A stretch of 64,000 nt of DNA from Aquila chrysaetos chrysaetos (GCF_900496995.4 NC_044004.1:48762224-48826223), one strand, 5' to 3'; positions 25,949 through 40,204 are shown, numbered from the stretch's first letter. Notes: generated by a model from the sequence alone, not told the origin. Made by a program: numbers and translations.

Positions 25949-28900
25949 ATGATGGTGCTGAGGTTAGGCAGCTGGGCTGCCCTGGGGCCTCTCCTCTCCC
26001 TGCTCTTTTCTGCCAGCATGGCGGTAAGTGAAGAGAGAGTGTTAGAAAACACGTCAGCGTGGAAAGCGCTGTCGGAGAATATTCACTGAAAATGGTCTTC
26101 TTTTTTCTCTTCAGTACATTGCCACCAGAGAAAACTGCTGCATATTAGATGAACGATTTGTAAGTACCTGAACAGTTTTATTTTAAGAGACTAATTAAAG
26201 CTTTCCTACGCTGATTATTAACTACCGTTATCACTTGATCCTCATTGTTATTTTCAATACTTGTTAAACGGGCTGTGCTTAAACCTGTTATTTATAAATT
26301 GCAGTACACGCTCCGTAAAAATGTGCAGGAGGCTGCACTGTTGATGAAAGCATGTATCCAGAAGATGCCACAAGTAATAGCATGCACTGTTTTCTTGCTA
26401 TGTGTGCACACAGTGTGAAAGTAAACTGCCTTTGTGCATTCAAATACAGCGGACAAAGTGGCCAATGCCTGCCCTTTTTTATCCACAATCGTTTGTCTAA
26501 GCAGTGCCTGAAAGCTCCCCTGCCCATATATTCTGCTCTGGTTTTTTTCCTCCTGAAATATTGCCAATTATTATTCTTTCCTCTTTAGGGTAGCTACTGC
26601 CCAACGACCTGTGGCATTGCAGATTTCTTTAATAAATACCATCTCACTATGGATAATGAACTGCAGGAAATGGAGAGAATTTTGCGGCAAATTACTAACT
26701 CCACAGTAACAGTAGAACATTTGATTCAACACATCCAAAGCCTCTATCCTCCAGAAAAGCAGACACTACCAAGTGAGAATATAAAAATAACTTACTCAAC
26801 TGAAAAATATAGTTTATGTAGTTTTCTTGGTTTTTAATTTGCCCTAATTGCAATGATTTTATACCTTTGTCTATTTTACAGATTCCATTGATGGTTTTAC
26901 TCAAAAGTCCAAGAAAATAATTGAAGAAATTATAAAATATGAAAACACTATTGTGTCTCATGAAAATACTATACAGTAGGTATCTTCCACCTTTTATATC
27001 ACTTGGCAATCCAAATCGTTTTCTTTCTGTTCTTTTATAAAGTGCAGCTAAGCCTCCCTCAGAAAGGTTTTTTTGTGCTCATGTGGACCATTGTGCCTAC
27101 ACTGTCATTAGTAGCTGCCTAGCCTAGCAAGACACAAAAGGATCATGAGGATCTGATAGTGCATGCTCTGCTCATATGCATCAGCTGTTAATCATGCAAG
27201 AAGTGCAAGATAAGAATGTCGGGAAGCCTGGCAATATTTTTATTTATGTTTCTTTTGCTGTGCCAGCTACTTCTAACTTTTTTTTCATGACCTTTGGAGA
27301 TTTTATTGATACGAGTTTGTTCTGTAATGCAGAGTGTGTGGAATATTTGTACAATCATTCACTCTGGCTAATTTTGCTGCATATATCCATGAAAATCAGC
27401 TCAGTTACATTGATATAAATCATAAGTAACTATAAACTCAGTGGTAGCCTTTTGTAAATTGACATTGAAAATAAAATTGAAAACATCTTTAACTTTTCTA
27501 AATCTTAAGGATATGGTTTTTGACCTGAATATAGAAAAATCTCCACTTCTATAACATTATATCAAAGATGATTTAGGCATTCTGACACTTGCAGCAGTTT
27601 GTTTACAGCACTTGTGTTTTACAAATGCTTCCATAATTAAAGTGGAATAATTTATCATTTACTTCAGGAGAACAAAGAAAAACTTTCCATAGAGTTATAT
27701 TCATACATTAATTATTGGTTTGAGTTTTGCTGATTAGAGTCAAGTTTTGCATAAGGTTAAGCATGTGCTTTCCTATTTTGGCTAGTTTCCTCAACTTTAA
27801 ATATCGGTGCTAGTAGAGGCATCGCCTTTTACAGGGGTGTATGTAGCAGCATGCTACATAGGTGAGGCATGTGTGAAAAGGGAAATGTGTATTACACATT
27901 CAGAAACAGCTGAAACAACAAGCCATTTTTATGTCTCTCTGTCCAGACAGTTGACAGATACACATATATTGAACAACAACAAGATTACACAGCTGAAACA
28001 GAAGATTGCCCAGCTTGAGTCACACTGTCAGGAGCCGTGCAGAGACACAGCTGAAATACAGGAGACACAAGGAAGAGGTGCGCAAAATGCTTCTTGGATG
28101 GTGGAGGTTTAATTCAGTTACAAATATCACCAGTCAATATCATAGCGATGAGTTATTTGTAATCTTATGGGTCATAGATTTCAGCAAAGACCTGTAAGAT
28201 AGTAAGTTATGAAACCAGTGCTTGGATCAGTGTAAGTGTGCTCTGCAAACAAGGCATTCAGATGGAACAGAGGTCTCGCTTGCTCCTTTGAGCTTTTTGG
28301 CCAAAATATGATTATCCCAAAATGTATGCTAAACATGAGGGACATGAGTTTCCATGGACATAGGACAAACAGAAGAGAACTCATTATCACATTTCTACTG
28401 AGTCACCTGAAAAAAAATTAATTATTCCATTAGCTCCAAAAATGCCTTTTTTGTTGATGTAGAAATTAATGCAATGACAATATTTTACATTTAAGTTGCT
28501 TAACTCTACATGAGACTAAATTCTTCCTCATCTTACACAAGTGCTGTGACCTTCAGTAGGATTTTTTATGGTAATGACATTAAAGGAGCTAGCTTTGCAA
28601 CAATGACATTTAGATGAATTGTATTTATTGCACTAAGGAAGTTACAATACCAAATAAATATGAGGCTAGAACTGTAGCTAGATTAATAACGATCCTTTGA
28701 ATATCTTTACTTCAGATTGTCAAGACATTGCAAATAAAGGTGCCAGAAAAAGTGGTCTTTACTTTATCAAGCCTCAAAAAGCCAAGCAGTCATTCCTAGT
28801 CTACTGTGAGATTGACTCATATGGCAACGGCTGGACAGTATTACAGAGGGTATGCCACCTATGTATTACTATCATGAGCAAGCTTATTGCATCAGCACTG

Positions 28901-31074
28901 TTTTTATTTACCTACATAAGATACATATCTTTTTGATTGATGTTTTTTTAATATGTTTTTGTTTTTGTTTTTCCCCAGAGACTGGATGGGAGTGAGGACT
29001 TCAAGAGAAATTGGGTTCAGTACAAGGAAGGATTTGGACATCTGTCTCCAGATGATACCACTGAGTTCTGGCTGGGCAATGAAAAAATTCATTTAATAAC
29101 TACGCAGTCCACTCTGCCATATGCCTTACGAATAGAACTGGAGGACTGGAGCGGCAAAAAAGGGTATTTGCTCATGATGCTTTTGAAAATGACAGGTTAA
29201 AACCTACTGCTCCCACTGCTGCATCAGTTTGTACAGCTCTCTGAAAAAAAAGATGAGCCCTTAGACCTGTTAACATGCATAGCACACTGCTTTGGCTCCT
29301 CCACTCACAGCTGTTACAGCAGTCACCATCCGTGACTTGTTGCCAGGCACACATGCGTGCCTGAAGGCCACGTGCTGGCAGCCCTAGTTTATTTGGCAGA
29401 AGGAATCTGTTTCTTCTCTTCAAGTTTCTTCACATCTTCTGCATCTTATGGACTAGATGATCATTGTAGGTCCCTTCCAACTGAACTATTCTATTCTGTC
29501 TATTCTATTCTGTTCTGTTCTATGTATTCCATTCTCCAGGAGGGCTTACTATCTTTGCTATTTATTGAGACATCTGCTCCTTCCTCCCACCAAGAATTTC
29601 CTCATGACCTAAGTAAGCCTCAGCATTATGAACCTGGGAGATATATGTATGTGTGTTTTTATAATGTAGATCTTTCATACGTCACTGAAGACTAGTAGTC
29701 AGAAAACATCTGATACTGGAGCACAAAAGTTGGTTGGATGTGTCATTGAACTGAAGCACAGAGTCAGGCAAAACCAATCCCTTTTGAAATGCTAGGATGC
29801 CATAAATGCCTTTTCTGCAGTTCTAACATCTATGTAATTTTCATTCGTGCATGTATTGGGAACGCAGCATGCTCATATTCACCATTCTCTTTTGTTAACA
29901 GTACTGCTGACTATGCTGTATTCAAAGTGGGAAGTGAAGAGGACAAGTATCGACTGACTTACGCCTACTTTCTCGGTGGTGAAGCCGGGGATGCCTTTGA
30001 TGGCTTTGATTTTGGAGACAATCCAAGTGACAAATCCTTTACCTCTCATAATGGCATGCGGTTCAGTACCTATGATAACGACAATGATAACTTTGCTGGC
30101 AACTGTGCTGAGCAAGATGGATCTGGATGGTGGATGAATAGATGTCATGCTGGCCACCTCAATGGCAAATATTATATAGGTAAAGTATCTTCTAAATACC
30201 TATAACCCAGGACACCACGTTTCGGTGACAAAGAAAAATGGGTCACTTTCATTGAGTATGTATTACCATCTGGATTTCCCAAAGCTGGTGCAGCCCATTC
30301 TTTGCAATAACTGTTAACACCAGGAGTAGGAACTTATGGCTGCTCTCCAGACCAAAGGGGGAGAATCAGTCCTGAGAGAAGCAAACTAGGGGGAGAAGGG
30401 CAGTGAACGGGGCCTCTTAACATCCCCAGGGATGCTGTGGAGGTGTTACTACCAGAAAAGTATGGGCACATTAACTATTTTAGAAAGCAACTGTTTTGCT
30501 CCAACTGGTATTTTTTAGATGGTGTGTACACATCGAAAGATGCTGGTCCATCTGGATATGACAATGGCATTATCTGGGCAACCTGGCGTGACCGGTGGTA
30601 CTCCATGAAGAAAACTGCGATGAAAATTATTCCATTCAACAGACTGTCAGTAGATGGACAGCAGCACAACTTAGGCAGCGCCAAACAGGTTTGACCACAG
30701 GGCTGAGGAGATATTTAAAATTACAACAGAACATAGTTATAATTTCAAACACTGAGCATGGACAGCTGAAGTGTTAAGCCCACTGCATCTTAGAGGAGTT
30801 GGCTTTGTTTACCATTTTGTCACAGAAATAGTTGTACTTTGATTTTAGTATGCCTTCTACATTACTGTTTCTTTTAACAGATAGATAAATGGATAGTCTT
30901 ATGATCAGAAATAATCCTTTGCCTTCATGTCTTTTAAATGCTACGTTTTTAATTTCCAACTAGCATAACTATGTATGAACACTATCAACATGTCATCATA
31001 GCCTTATGTACTCCTTTCTTTAGAAGAACATTAAAATGCTCTCTTTTTTTCTGTTGTAGGTTGGAGACTCGTAA
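25949..31074 (+). CDS. FGG: Fibrinogen gamma chain (complete, 10 exons)
   Basis: Exons: 25949-26023, 26115-26159, 26589-26772, 26882-26975, 27947-28077, 28716-28849, 28979-29163, 29902-30179, 30519-30688 and 31060-31074, giving 436 residues. A 25-residue signal peptide leaves a 411-residue mature chain, the same length as human gamma-A. Two ATGs in a row open it; the second (25952) has the better context. The mature chain starts [15 protein letters not shown], keeps the N-glycosylation site NST at mature Asn52 and has a coiled coil ending in CQEPC. The C-terminal fibrinogen globe holds the calcium loop DNDNDNF and [10 protein letters not shown]. The tail [15 protein letters not shown] keeps Gln398, Gln399 and Lys406, used by factor XIIIa for gamma-gamma cross-links. 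The protein is one of the three chains of the secreted liver hexamer, and its globe holds pocket a, which binds the alpha-chain GPR knob. If intron 9 is retained, the frame adds one Val and stops. Confidence 0.97.
29448..29530 (+). repeat. CR1 LINE 3'-end fragment
   Basis: The text gatgatcattgtaggtccc followed by ttccaactgaact is the usual 3' end of avian CR1 elements. It runs into an attct-type microsatellite tail (ctattctattctgt...). It is a short 5'-truncated copy in intron 7 of FGG, in the sense orientation. Confidence 0.8.
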
Positions 31075-31261
31075 AGGGAGAATTTCACAAAGACTGGTCT
31101 GAAGAGGGAAAACAAATCTTTTATCTCTTAGACACTGAACTTACCTAACATTACACAGTTCAGTTTTGACTATAAAACACCGTTGACTGTAAAATGCCCA
31201 AACCTCTTCCCTGAGCAGTGCTTACCTCTGTACATGGTTATTTTTTTCTGTACAAATTCTC

Positions 31262-31267
31262 AATAAA
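31262..31267 (+). terminator. FGG: FGG polyadenylation signal
   Basis: AATAAA lies 188 bases after the FGG stop codon and is followed by T-rich sequence. This gives a 3' UTR of about 0.2 kb. Confidence 0.85.
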
Positions 31268-32077
31268 TTTTTGATTATTACAAAAAATCTGAACTTGTTA
31301 TCTGTGCTCTACTGTTGGCCAAACAAAACAAAGTAAACTTTATGATGGTTGGAAGGTTACTCTGACCAAACCTATTTGATTCAGTCATTCCTGAATTGCA
31401 TGCCAGTAGCTTCAGATCTTTGTTTAGAGGTGAGTGTTGAAGCTATTTCTCCATAAAATGTGGCTTGTTTCCAAAAGTTTCCATTCTGTTTTCTGATGAA
31501 ATTGACTTGTGAGATAGATCAGAGTACACAGGAACTTGAAAGAGGGCTAGTTTACTGCTGAAGGCTACTTAACGGGGCTTACTATGAAGTAATGAATACA
31601 TTTTCAATCAGGATATGTTAGGAAGTATACTATCAATGACCAATGATATTTTACTCCAGAGCATATATATTAACAAGTTTCTCAAATATAACTCAGAATA
31701 AAGGTTTCATTTGCTATATAGCACATAGTATTACACTGTACAACCATTATTCCTGAATACCCCCTTTTTATTCATAAATACTTAAAAATGAATCTAACAT
31801 ATCTAGTGCAATTATCCAACAACAACAACAACAAGTTAAAATTTGCAGCAGAAATTCATTGTATTTTACTTGCCTTTTTTTTTTATAGATCTGGTAATAA
31901 TTTTCCATGTGATCCACATAAGCAAACTCACAGCACAGATCAAGAACAGCAAAGAGTTTGCGATGCTGTCTGAATGTACTCACTCATAATATCTGATGAG
32001 TGCATTTGAGGCATACATTACCAAATCAGACTAGGTTTGTGGATAAATTACTCAACAAGAAATACACTCAGAGCTAG

Positions 32078-32130
32078 AGTATCTATCTATTTATCTCTAT
32101 CTGTATCTCCATATCTCTATCTCTATCTCA
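32078..32130. repeat. Imperfect TATC/TCTATC microsatellite
   Basis: The run reads tatctatctatttatctcta and continues with tctatctcta-type units, a degraded tetra/hexanucleotide repeat. Confidence 0.8.
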
Positions 32131-32794
32131 AGTTGATATATTAAGAAGTGAACTATGAAGTGTATCCTGGTCTTTATTTTTAGCTACTAGTGAGAAGCTG
32201 GAAGTTCACCTAGTATTTCTGAATAGGACTTTCAAATGCTTTATTTTAAAGACAGGGAGATATTACACTAAGACAGATCTTAAAGGCAGTTTGTGCCGCC
32301 TCAACGCTCTTCCAGTTTTGGTGCCCAGGTCTCTAGCGAGGCTGCTGCTGAGCCTCTTTCCCTGGATCTGAGTCTCCACAGCATGATAAGCTGCTGTCCC
32401 CTGTCATTTTTACTCAGGTTGTTCTGACTTAGTTCGAGTTTTACCCTTGGGCCAAAATCTAAGAGGAAGGCAGGTTTCTCAGGAGTAAGTGAGAAGAAGC
32501 CATCGTTAGCATAGGGTCAGCATGGGGTTAAGAACTGTTTGGGAGGAGGGACAATCTCTCCACACCACTGAACCAGTATATTTGCACAGCTCTGTTGCAC
32601 CCATGCAACCAGCCATGCTGCGTGGCTCACCGCCAGCATTGACACCCAATTCCTCACCAAGGAAAGCAGTTTTCCTGCACATTTTGTGCTGTGAGGTCTC
32701 TCCCATGGTTCCTTGTAGCTGAAGCAGTATGTGTAGAGAGGCCTGGGGGAAGGATGAGAGCTGAGGGTTGGAGAGCCCCATCTGATCCTGGTTC

Positions 32795-32890
32795 TGCAAA
32801 TAGCCACTTGAGTGGCATTGGCCAAGTCCCTTCTACTTTCTGTTTTCAGTTTATCCCACCTATGACATGACTTTAAGGTTGTTACTATTT
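32795..32890 (+). repeat. MIR-like (CORE-SINE) remnant
   Basis: The order ggccaagtcccttctacttt, ctgttttcagtttatcccac, ctatgacatgactttaaggt follows the MIR core (GGGCAAGTTACTTAACCTCT, then CCTCAGTTTCCTCATCTGTA, then AAATGGG). It is diverged and was called by eye. Confidence 0.5.
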
Positions 32891-35800
32891 ACGTATTTGC
32901 AACATGGAATTGAAAAATACTCCTCTCCCCTCTGTCACTTTGGCTTCTGTATCCGCACTCCGCTAGGTCTAAACTGTGATTTGCCTCTCCTGGTTTAGCT
33001 TTGGGCTGCAATGATTTATTTGATCACAATCTGCTGTAACTACACACATTTCGCTGGTGTGAGCTGGCATTTTATGGGTTGCTCACCAGAATTAAGATTT
33101 ACTTACTCTTCCAGTTGATCTGTTGATTGGTGTCCTAAGTTTTCACAAATCATTTTAACCTCTTTGGAGAGGTTAAACCATCTTCTCCAGTGGTCAGCAG
33201 GGTCAGAGCTATTGAATCCAAGAAGCCTGATCTTTCAAAGGAGTCCTATGCCAGAGTTCATCAGGGAGTCTGCAGGATCCCAGCCCACAGTGATATTCTC
33301 TGGGCCCTGAAAGAAGACTAGCAAGACTCATGCCTTTCGGAGCTCCTTTCTACTGTTTCCAACCCTCTATCAGAAAGGGGCCTGAAAAAATCTCCTATTT
33401 CTTCTGACTCAGAGAGAGAATGATACTCTCGGTATTATTTTTTTGCAAGCAAATAGATAGCCATTTGACTTAATGCCTCTATTTTGTATAATGAGAGGTC
33501 GTATTTCTCTTTTCTAAATCAGTCTTTACTGTACATGACCCTCAGACCATAGCCTATAAAGTATCTGTAATCAGGCAAGTCTGTCCCCCCTCTGAGTTTA
33601 TAAAAGTTCATTATAGGATTTGGTGGCTACAATGTGTTTGCCTATCTTTTATACCTTGTGCTTGCAGTAACTCTTCCGAAGATCCCTGTAGCACAAAACA
33701 GAGGAATCGGGAACAGAAATACTTTCTCTTTTGCATGCTCGCTCCAAAGAAAAGAAGAAAAAGTGGACAAGGAAGGGATAGAAGTAGAAAGAGGCAAAAA
33801 AGGTGGATGGACTGGAGGACTTGCTGGGTCCCTCAGTCCCTGGGACATTGCATGGGGAAAATGTGGGACCAGGTGCTGGGACTGGGTAGTAATGAATTCA
33901 CAAGAGTTAAGTAGTCTGAAAAGCATATGAAGAGAAAGTGGAGCTGAGAGCTGGGGCTGAAGGAGAATGGAGTCTAAGACAAGGTATCCGGAGGAGAGAC
34001 ATGAATGAGCAGGTCAGAGGAGGAGAAGGCACCACTTGGAAACTGGTGGTGGGGACTGGTGGTAGGACAGGAGACAGGGGGAGTGCTGGGCAAACAAGGG
34101 CTGGCTCACATCTAGGGCACACAAACCAGAGTTAAATCCCAGACTCCCCAACTAATACTGTGGCAACCTGCCAAGAGGAGGGCAGCTGAAGTAGTGAACT
34201 GCACTTCAGTGCTTTGATCATGAATTAAAGTTAAATCCAAAGTTTATCTAGCTCTTGGCCTTTAGCCTTTCAAACAAACACAGAGAGAAGTAACTGGATG
34301 ATTGCAACATGAAAGCAAAGGTACAGGCTGAAGGTCAGGCCCAGATTCAGCCCTCAACTGGAAAGCCTGAGGAGCTCCTCCTTCACCCCATCTTCACCCA
34401 GCAATGCCCTTTGCATGAAGCAGGAAACCCCTCTTAGCTTACCTAATGTTTATGATCGGTTATTGGCTTTTTCCAGTCCCTCTAGCCTTGGTGGCCAAGT
34501 TTTACTTGGACCAGAGCTTACGTGTTGTGTGTTTGAAGATCACCCCAGAGAGCTGCGCCCTCCATCAAGGTCAGAGGAGGCCTGGCACATGCTACTGCCA
34601 TGTCCAGTGTTACACTGGTAGCCAGTACCTGGGGGACCACCTAGGAAATTGTCACATCCTCTGTTAGCATGGTTGAAAAGGCAGAAAGTCTTCTGCTTCA
34701 TGTGCTCTGACTACTCTTGATTTTAAGGCCTATTAAATTACAAAAAAAAATGTTCAGAGATTATTGAAGATCACAAAATCAAGCTCTTACAAACTGGGAA
34801 AAGCCAGAACTAAGGTGACATGTCACATCACATCTGAATTATGAAGGATGCTCTAGTTGTTGCATAGGTTGTAATGCATGTAGTGAGTAAGACCAGGTGG
34901 GGCACAGTTGTCTCTTACTTACAGCTGATACCCTGCAGAATTAGGTGCTAGTTCTGCCCTCATCACCCAGTTCCTGTGGGACCAGAGGTAAGACATTGAG
35001 GTGTCTCAGAGCTGGATGCTGGATGTTCCTCCTGAGCCCCTCTGCAGGCACAGAGCTACAGCTGCCATCAGTGGGATCTGCACATATGGTGTGCTCTGAA
35101 GACTCAGACTATCCAAACAGATCCCCCAAATTAATAACTACTTTTTGACTTAGCCTTCTCACCTGGGTTCTGCAGCTGTGAAAAGGGGAAAGTCGGGCCC
35201 AGGGAATGAATGTTTGTAAAGGACTGGGGTAGCTGAGTGATGAGCACCATAGGAAAATCCTTGAAGCTTTAAACAGTGTGCAGAACATCATCATGCAACG
35301 AAAAGAGTGTACAGCTCTGGACAGCTGCTTGCCTGTGGAGCACCTTCCATGCCCAAGGTGAGGAGGAAGGGGTCTGGTGGAAGAAACATCACACGTGATC
35401 CTGCAGTAAAGTCCACGAGTGTATGTGCAAGGAGAGCACATGAACGTTGTACCTGCAATTCTTGTGTTCCTGAGCACGGAGGTCCTAAGGTTGTGACTTT
35501 TGAGCAGAGTTTTGTATCCATCGTGGAGGCTAAATTAGAGCTCATTGGTTTGAGTGGGAGACTCTCCATGGACCCCAGCATATTTTAGATGAAGCCCATT
35601 TTACTCTGTTTTGTAAAATAATTAATCTTAATCCTGCAAGACTTCCTCTTACTGTGGTCTTTCCCTCCTTTGAGCATTTTATTGTCCTCTGAGCTTTTTA
35701 TAATTCTTTCACAGAACTGCTGCAACAGAGTGAACAAAACTGTGTAGGACTTGGAGTGGGGAAGCATCACCAGAGTTGCCCCTGCTGAAGTTAGTAGCTG

Positions 35801-37421
35801 AGCATTTTGGTGTGTAAGTATATTAATTATCTGCTTTGAGTTCAGGAGCTGCCTTACGAACACTTATCAACCAAACAATGCAGCCACAGCTGGCTGATAT
35901 TCAAACTGAGCAAAGGTAATACGTGGTCTGTTTGTACATTTGTTGCTGAAATTAGTTGGGCTGCCTTGTTGCTGAAATCAGAAGAGGTTAGTTGCGTCAT
36001 AGTATTACTGGTACTGCATTGGGATTCAGTAGAAGACTTTACAAAGCATGTTGCAGGGAACTGAAATAAACAAACATCTTGTTTCAGAATGTGCACAGAT
36101 AAGATTAAGCCTTAAATATAATAGAAACCCTTTGTCATGCAAAACCAGATCCTGGTGGTGTAGATGTTAATCAATGTAGCGCCATCTTATTGAGCTCTTC
36201 TGCTACCTGAGGATATGACTCGCTATTAGTGATATTGATATAAGTTAAGTTAGGTTTAAGAGGGGTTTCCTAGATAAGAGAAGCATGAAATGCAAGGCTG
36301 GAAATAGGAGGAAACAAAGGGTCCAGTTCAACTGCAGTGAACTTTACATGGAGATTGTTCAAGCCTCCTGAAGGCAGAAAACAAGAGGAAAAGCAGAGGA
36401 AAGGAGGATAAGACAAAACCTGAGAGGCTGCTGGAATGGATCCAAAGCTAAAATCAGCTATTTTGAATTAAATATGTAGTACAATGCCAGAGGCAAGCTT
36501 AAACATGTCCCTCTAAAGCAGAATATCATAAGATGTTCAGCCTGTAGATGATGGAGAGTTTTGTAAATGTCACATGGTTTTAAAAAGCCATGAGAGAACT
36601 TTGTTCTTTCAACTGATTGGGCCCACATTTCCTCTAGCGAAGGTATTCTTGCTCATTCCTGCTCACTGTGGTGGCAACTTTTGAGATGGGCAGCATCTCT
36701 CAAGTGTTTGACGGCCACATACAACACTCCCCAGTAACAGTAAGGCTTGTTATAGAGCTCACAGCAGCAGCACATTATCATCAATTGTCACACACAAACC
36801 ATACACATTATACAAATATTTGAGGAAGATTTAATTATGCTTAACGTCTGTTCTGGGACATTTTCAAGTACCACTCTACTGTGCTTTTCATAAATATGTG
36901 TTCATTTCAAACAAATCCTACTTGATAAAAAATTATAATATACCATTTGTGTAATAGACAGTGTAATGTTAAACACATCATGCATTATACAAATACCAGT
37001 AAGGTCCACCTGTGAAAACTGATGTAAACTGGGCTCTGCACTCCTCAGGAATTAATTTTCGTTGATGACCACATGGTCACAGATAGACGATATCAACCTT
37101 TCTTAGACTAGTACGTGCTTTCAAATATCAACTCTTTGATTATGCTAGCTAAATGCTCATTGCACAGACTGTGTGTCTTCCAGCAGGTAAGCATTGCTGA
37201 ATCCGGCTAGGTCCTGCATACATCTTAGCTGAACATCCAGTTACGAGAAACTAAGCTGTAGACAGATTTTTTTTCCTGGAATACATGGTGTTGCCTGCAT
37301 GTTGGTGTTGTACAAACTTATCTGGAGCAAATAACATCAGAAACTTGTGCAAGAGGCCTTAAGTAATCACCTAAAGGGGAGGGGGGCATTTGGCATGTTT
37401 TGTCTCCAAACAGAAAGGAGC

Positions 37422-37434
37422 ATAATGATTAATC
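37422..37434 (-). promoter_or_regulatory. HNF1-like site upstream of FGA
   Basis: On the minus strand this reads GATTAATCATTAT, close to the HNF1 consensus GTTAATNATTAAC. It lies about 90 bases before the FGA start codon. Human FGA is known to depend on a proximal HNF1 site. A TATA-like TTTAAAT at 37452-37458 follows at a sensible distance, and a C/EBP-like ttgtgcaag lies near 37344. Confidence 0.65.
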
Positions 37435-37521
37435 TCAGCTTTGCATTAAGGTTTAAATTGCACCAAAAGACTGGTGAAGAGCATCCTTTCAGTCAGAGTT
37501 CTGCTCGCTCTTCTCCTGAAG

Positions 37522-40167
37522 ATGATATCAATGAGGATCCTCTGTGTGTTGCTGTGCCTCAACTTAGCCCGGGTATGAATTTGCTTACTTGATTCTTTTC
37601 ATGTCTTTTTTGAAGAGTAAGCATTTATTTAATGTTTATTCATTAGATAGATACATTTTGGCTGTCACCTAGCTTGTAAAATTCAATGCACACACATATG
37701 CACAAGCTTACTGTAACCACTTCACTGCTGGACTTCCATCAGTAGTTCTTGAGTATCCAGCTCTCCAGTTTTGCTTAATTCAGTTTTGCTGAATCTGCCT
37801 AGCTTCAGGAGCAGCAAAGCATATACATTAACATGAATTCATAGATTCATAGGCGATGCTATAGGTCAGGAATTTTCAGGTTTATTAGGGTGAAGTCTAC
37901 TCTGCTTTGGATGGTATTTCAGCAGGGTTTTCCACCTACAATGACACACTATACCTTTATTACAAAATATACATTAAAAAACAAGGACTCCTGTGGCAGC
38001 CACATCAGGTTAAACAAGAGCCAAGTAAGAATCGATTTTTAGATAAGGAAAGAGATAGACTTGATTTTCAAGTATGCTAATATAACCTTGATGTTTTGTC
38101 ATTGAGGTCTCAGGCCATAATCTTATGTTAGATTCTTTACGTTTCTTTTTGTGACTGTTTTTTGAAGAATGTGCATGTTTTTAAATGGCAGAAATTACAG
38201 GAAGCAGATGGGACAAAACAGAAGCAGTTGTATTTGAGCTGTCAATGCTGAAAGGGCACAGACCACCTAAAAGTAAAGTTTTTATTTGTAACTTTTAAGC
38301 GGCACTTGGGCTGGATCCTCAGGATGAATCAAACCAGCGTGAATCTGCTGATTTTAATAATGACATTCCAGCTCCCCAGGGCTAAGGTTCTGGCCCTGGA
38401 GGCTAGATTTAGGAAAACTTTCTCTGATGCAGAATCAATCATTAATCATCATAATAATTAATCATTAATATTTTCAAGCATTAATATTTTCAAGCATTAA
38501 TTATGCTGCTTGAAAAGAACATAAGGTGTGCAGAGGAATCCAGTCAGACCTAATTACATCTCAAGCCCTAAAACAGGGCTTTCTTTTATGAAAAAGAATT
38601 ATTTTCCAGTCTTTTACTGAGCAGTAACACAGTAGGAATTCTTACAGGGTTTTGGCTTAGAATTAGCTTGTATATATGCACTTTTTCTTCTCAGGTTTGA
38701 AGAAGATCTCTGTATATTTTTTTTTTTTCATTAGCACAGTGGAATCCATCCATTACTGGCATTATTATTTTTATTACAATATTATTAGCTTTCTTGCTCT
38801 TTATGCCAGGCAAAACAGTGCTACAAGCTTACAGTTAGCAACTGTGATTAAAATCAGAAACACTAATAGGAAAACTCTGTTCATATCTATCTTTAAGCCA
38901 GTTTTGTGTAGACTGAAGGTGGTAGAATGAAAATAGAAATTTAGAAATACTGCAGCAAATGGAAGTAGAACATAGGATTTTTTAAGTATTTGCTTTAACT
39001 TAACCAGTTTCAATCTAATTGCAAGTTAATTTTACATTTACACACAGAACACAAGATTTTTGTGGAATGATATTATCGTAATATATCCTGAGCATCACTA
39101 CACAGCAGCATTAATTTTAAGAGATGAAAAGCTTTATTCTGACAAAACCCCCAAAATCGTATCTTACAAGAAATGTTCAGGAATAAAATCCTTGCACTGT
39201 TCAGTGTGATGCTTTCCAGATGGCTGTAAGTGGCACACGTCAGCTATGCCACTGCGTGTTTGAGGACGTCAGCATTATGTTTCCATTCTCTTGGCAGCTA
39301 CTTAGTTAATCTCGGTTTTGCTTTTCCCCCTTTTTCTCCGGGCAGGCACAAGTCGGAGAGAGTACCTTTGAAAAGGAGGGTGCAGGAGTGCGTGGTCCCA
39401 GGATTGTGGAGCACATGTCCCAGTCCACCTGCCAGTATGAGAAGAACTGGCCCATCTGTGCAGACGATGACTGGGTGAGCAATGAGCTCTGGGGGCAAAA
39501 GCGGGGCCCATCGGGAGGGTGCTCACGGACCTCAGCTGGACCTCTTCGATGGGTGCCATGCAGCCAGCACGTGGTTGGGCTTTAGGTCTGAGGGAGGACA
39601 GGTAATGCTTCACATTGGGGCAGCCTGGAGAGATCTCCTGTGGGAAAGAAAGAAAGAAAAAAATGGGGAGAAAGAAAGAGGGAGAAGTTTGCAGGGGTGC
39701 ACAATCAGAAGAGAAAGTAAGTCTGGAAAAGAAAGATGAAATAAAAGAAGGCTATTCCTAGAAAAAATATAAGAAGGATTTCTTTTCAGAATTTTGGTAT
39801 TGCCACTTTCGGAGTTGGTAAGAGAAAGGCACAGGAAAGAAAGATGTGTGACAAAGAAAAGAAACAGCTGGAAGTAACTTACACCTCACTAGTTATTTTT
39901 TAGGAAGTTAGGTGACAAAATGTTCAGTAGAAGTTTCATAATGATTGACTGGATGTCTTTGTGTATAAACTGTTAATTTGTCTCTCTCTTGCCTCTTGCA
40001 TCTCAGCCCATCTCTGCGCTACACTTATTTGAGGAAATCTTGGCAAAGAGCTTTAGTCTGTAAGAACATTAAGCTTTTCTGAGGAAAATTTTGTTTAAAT
40101 GAGTTGGCCTGTAACATCCTTGTTCAAACTGGACAACAGACTTCTCCTTACAGCAGCCCTTTGGGAA

Positions 40168-40204
<37 letters not shown>

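Larger units (their letters stand above)
31290..37340. other. Intergenic stretch between FGG and FGA
   Basis: No exon is supported; the open frames are short and unlike any family I know. The stretch holds a MIR-like remnant near 32.8 kb, a ctat-rich microsatellite near 32080-32130 and possible very old repeat debris near 36150. Confidence 0.5.

Noticed and set aside
39640-39690. GA-rich run looking like a tandem array
   Set aside because: It is a simple purine-rich stretch without a fixed unit. No CRISPR-like or structured array is present anywhere in the window.
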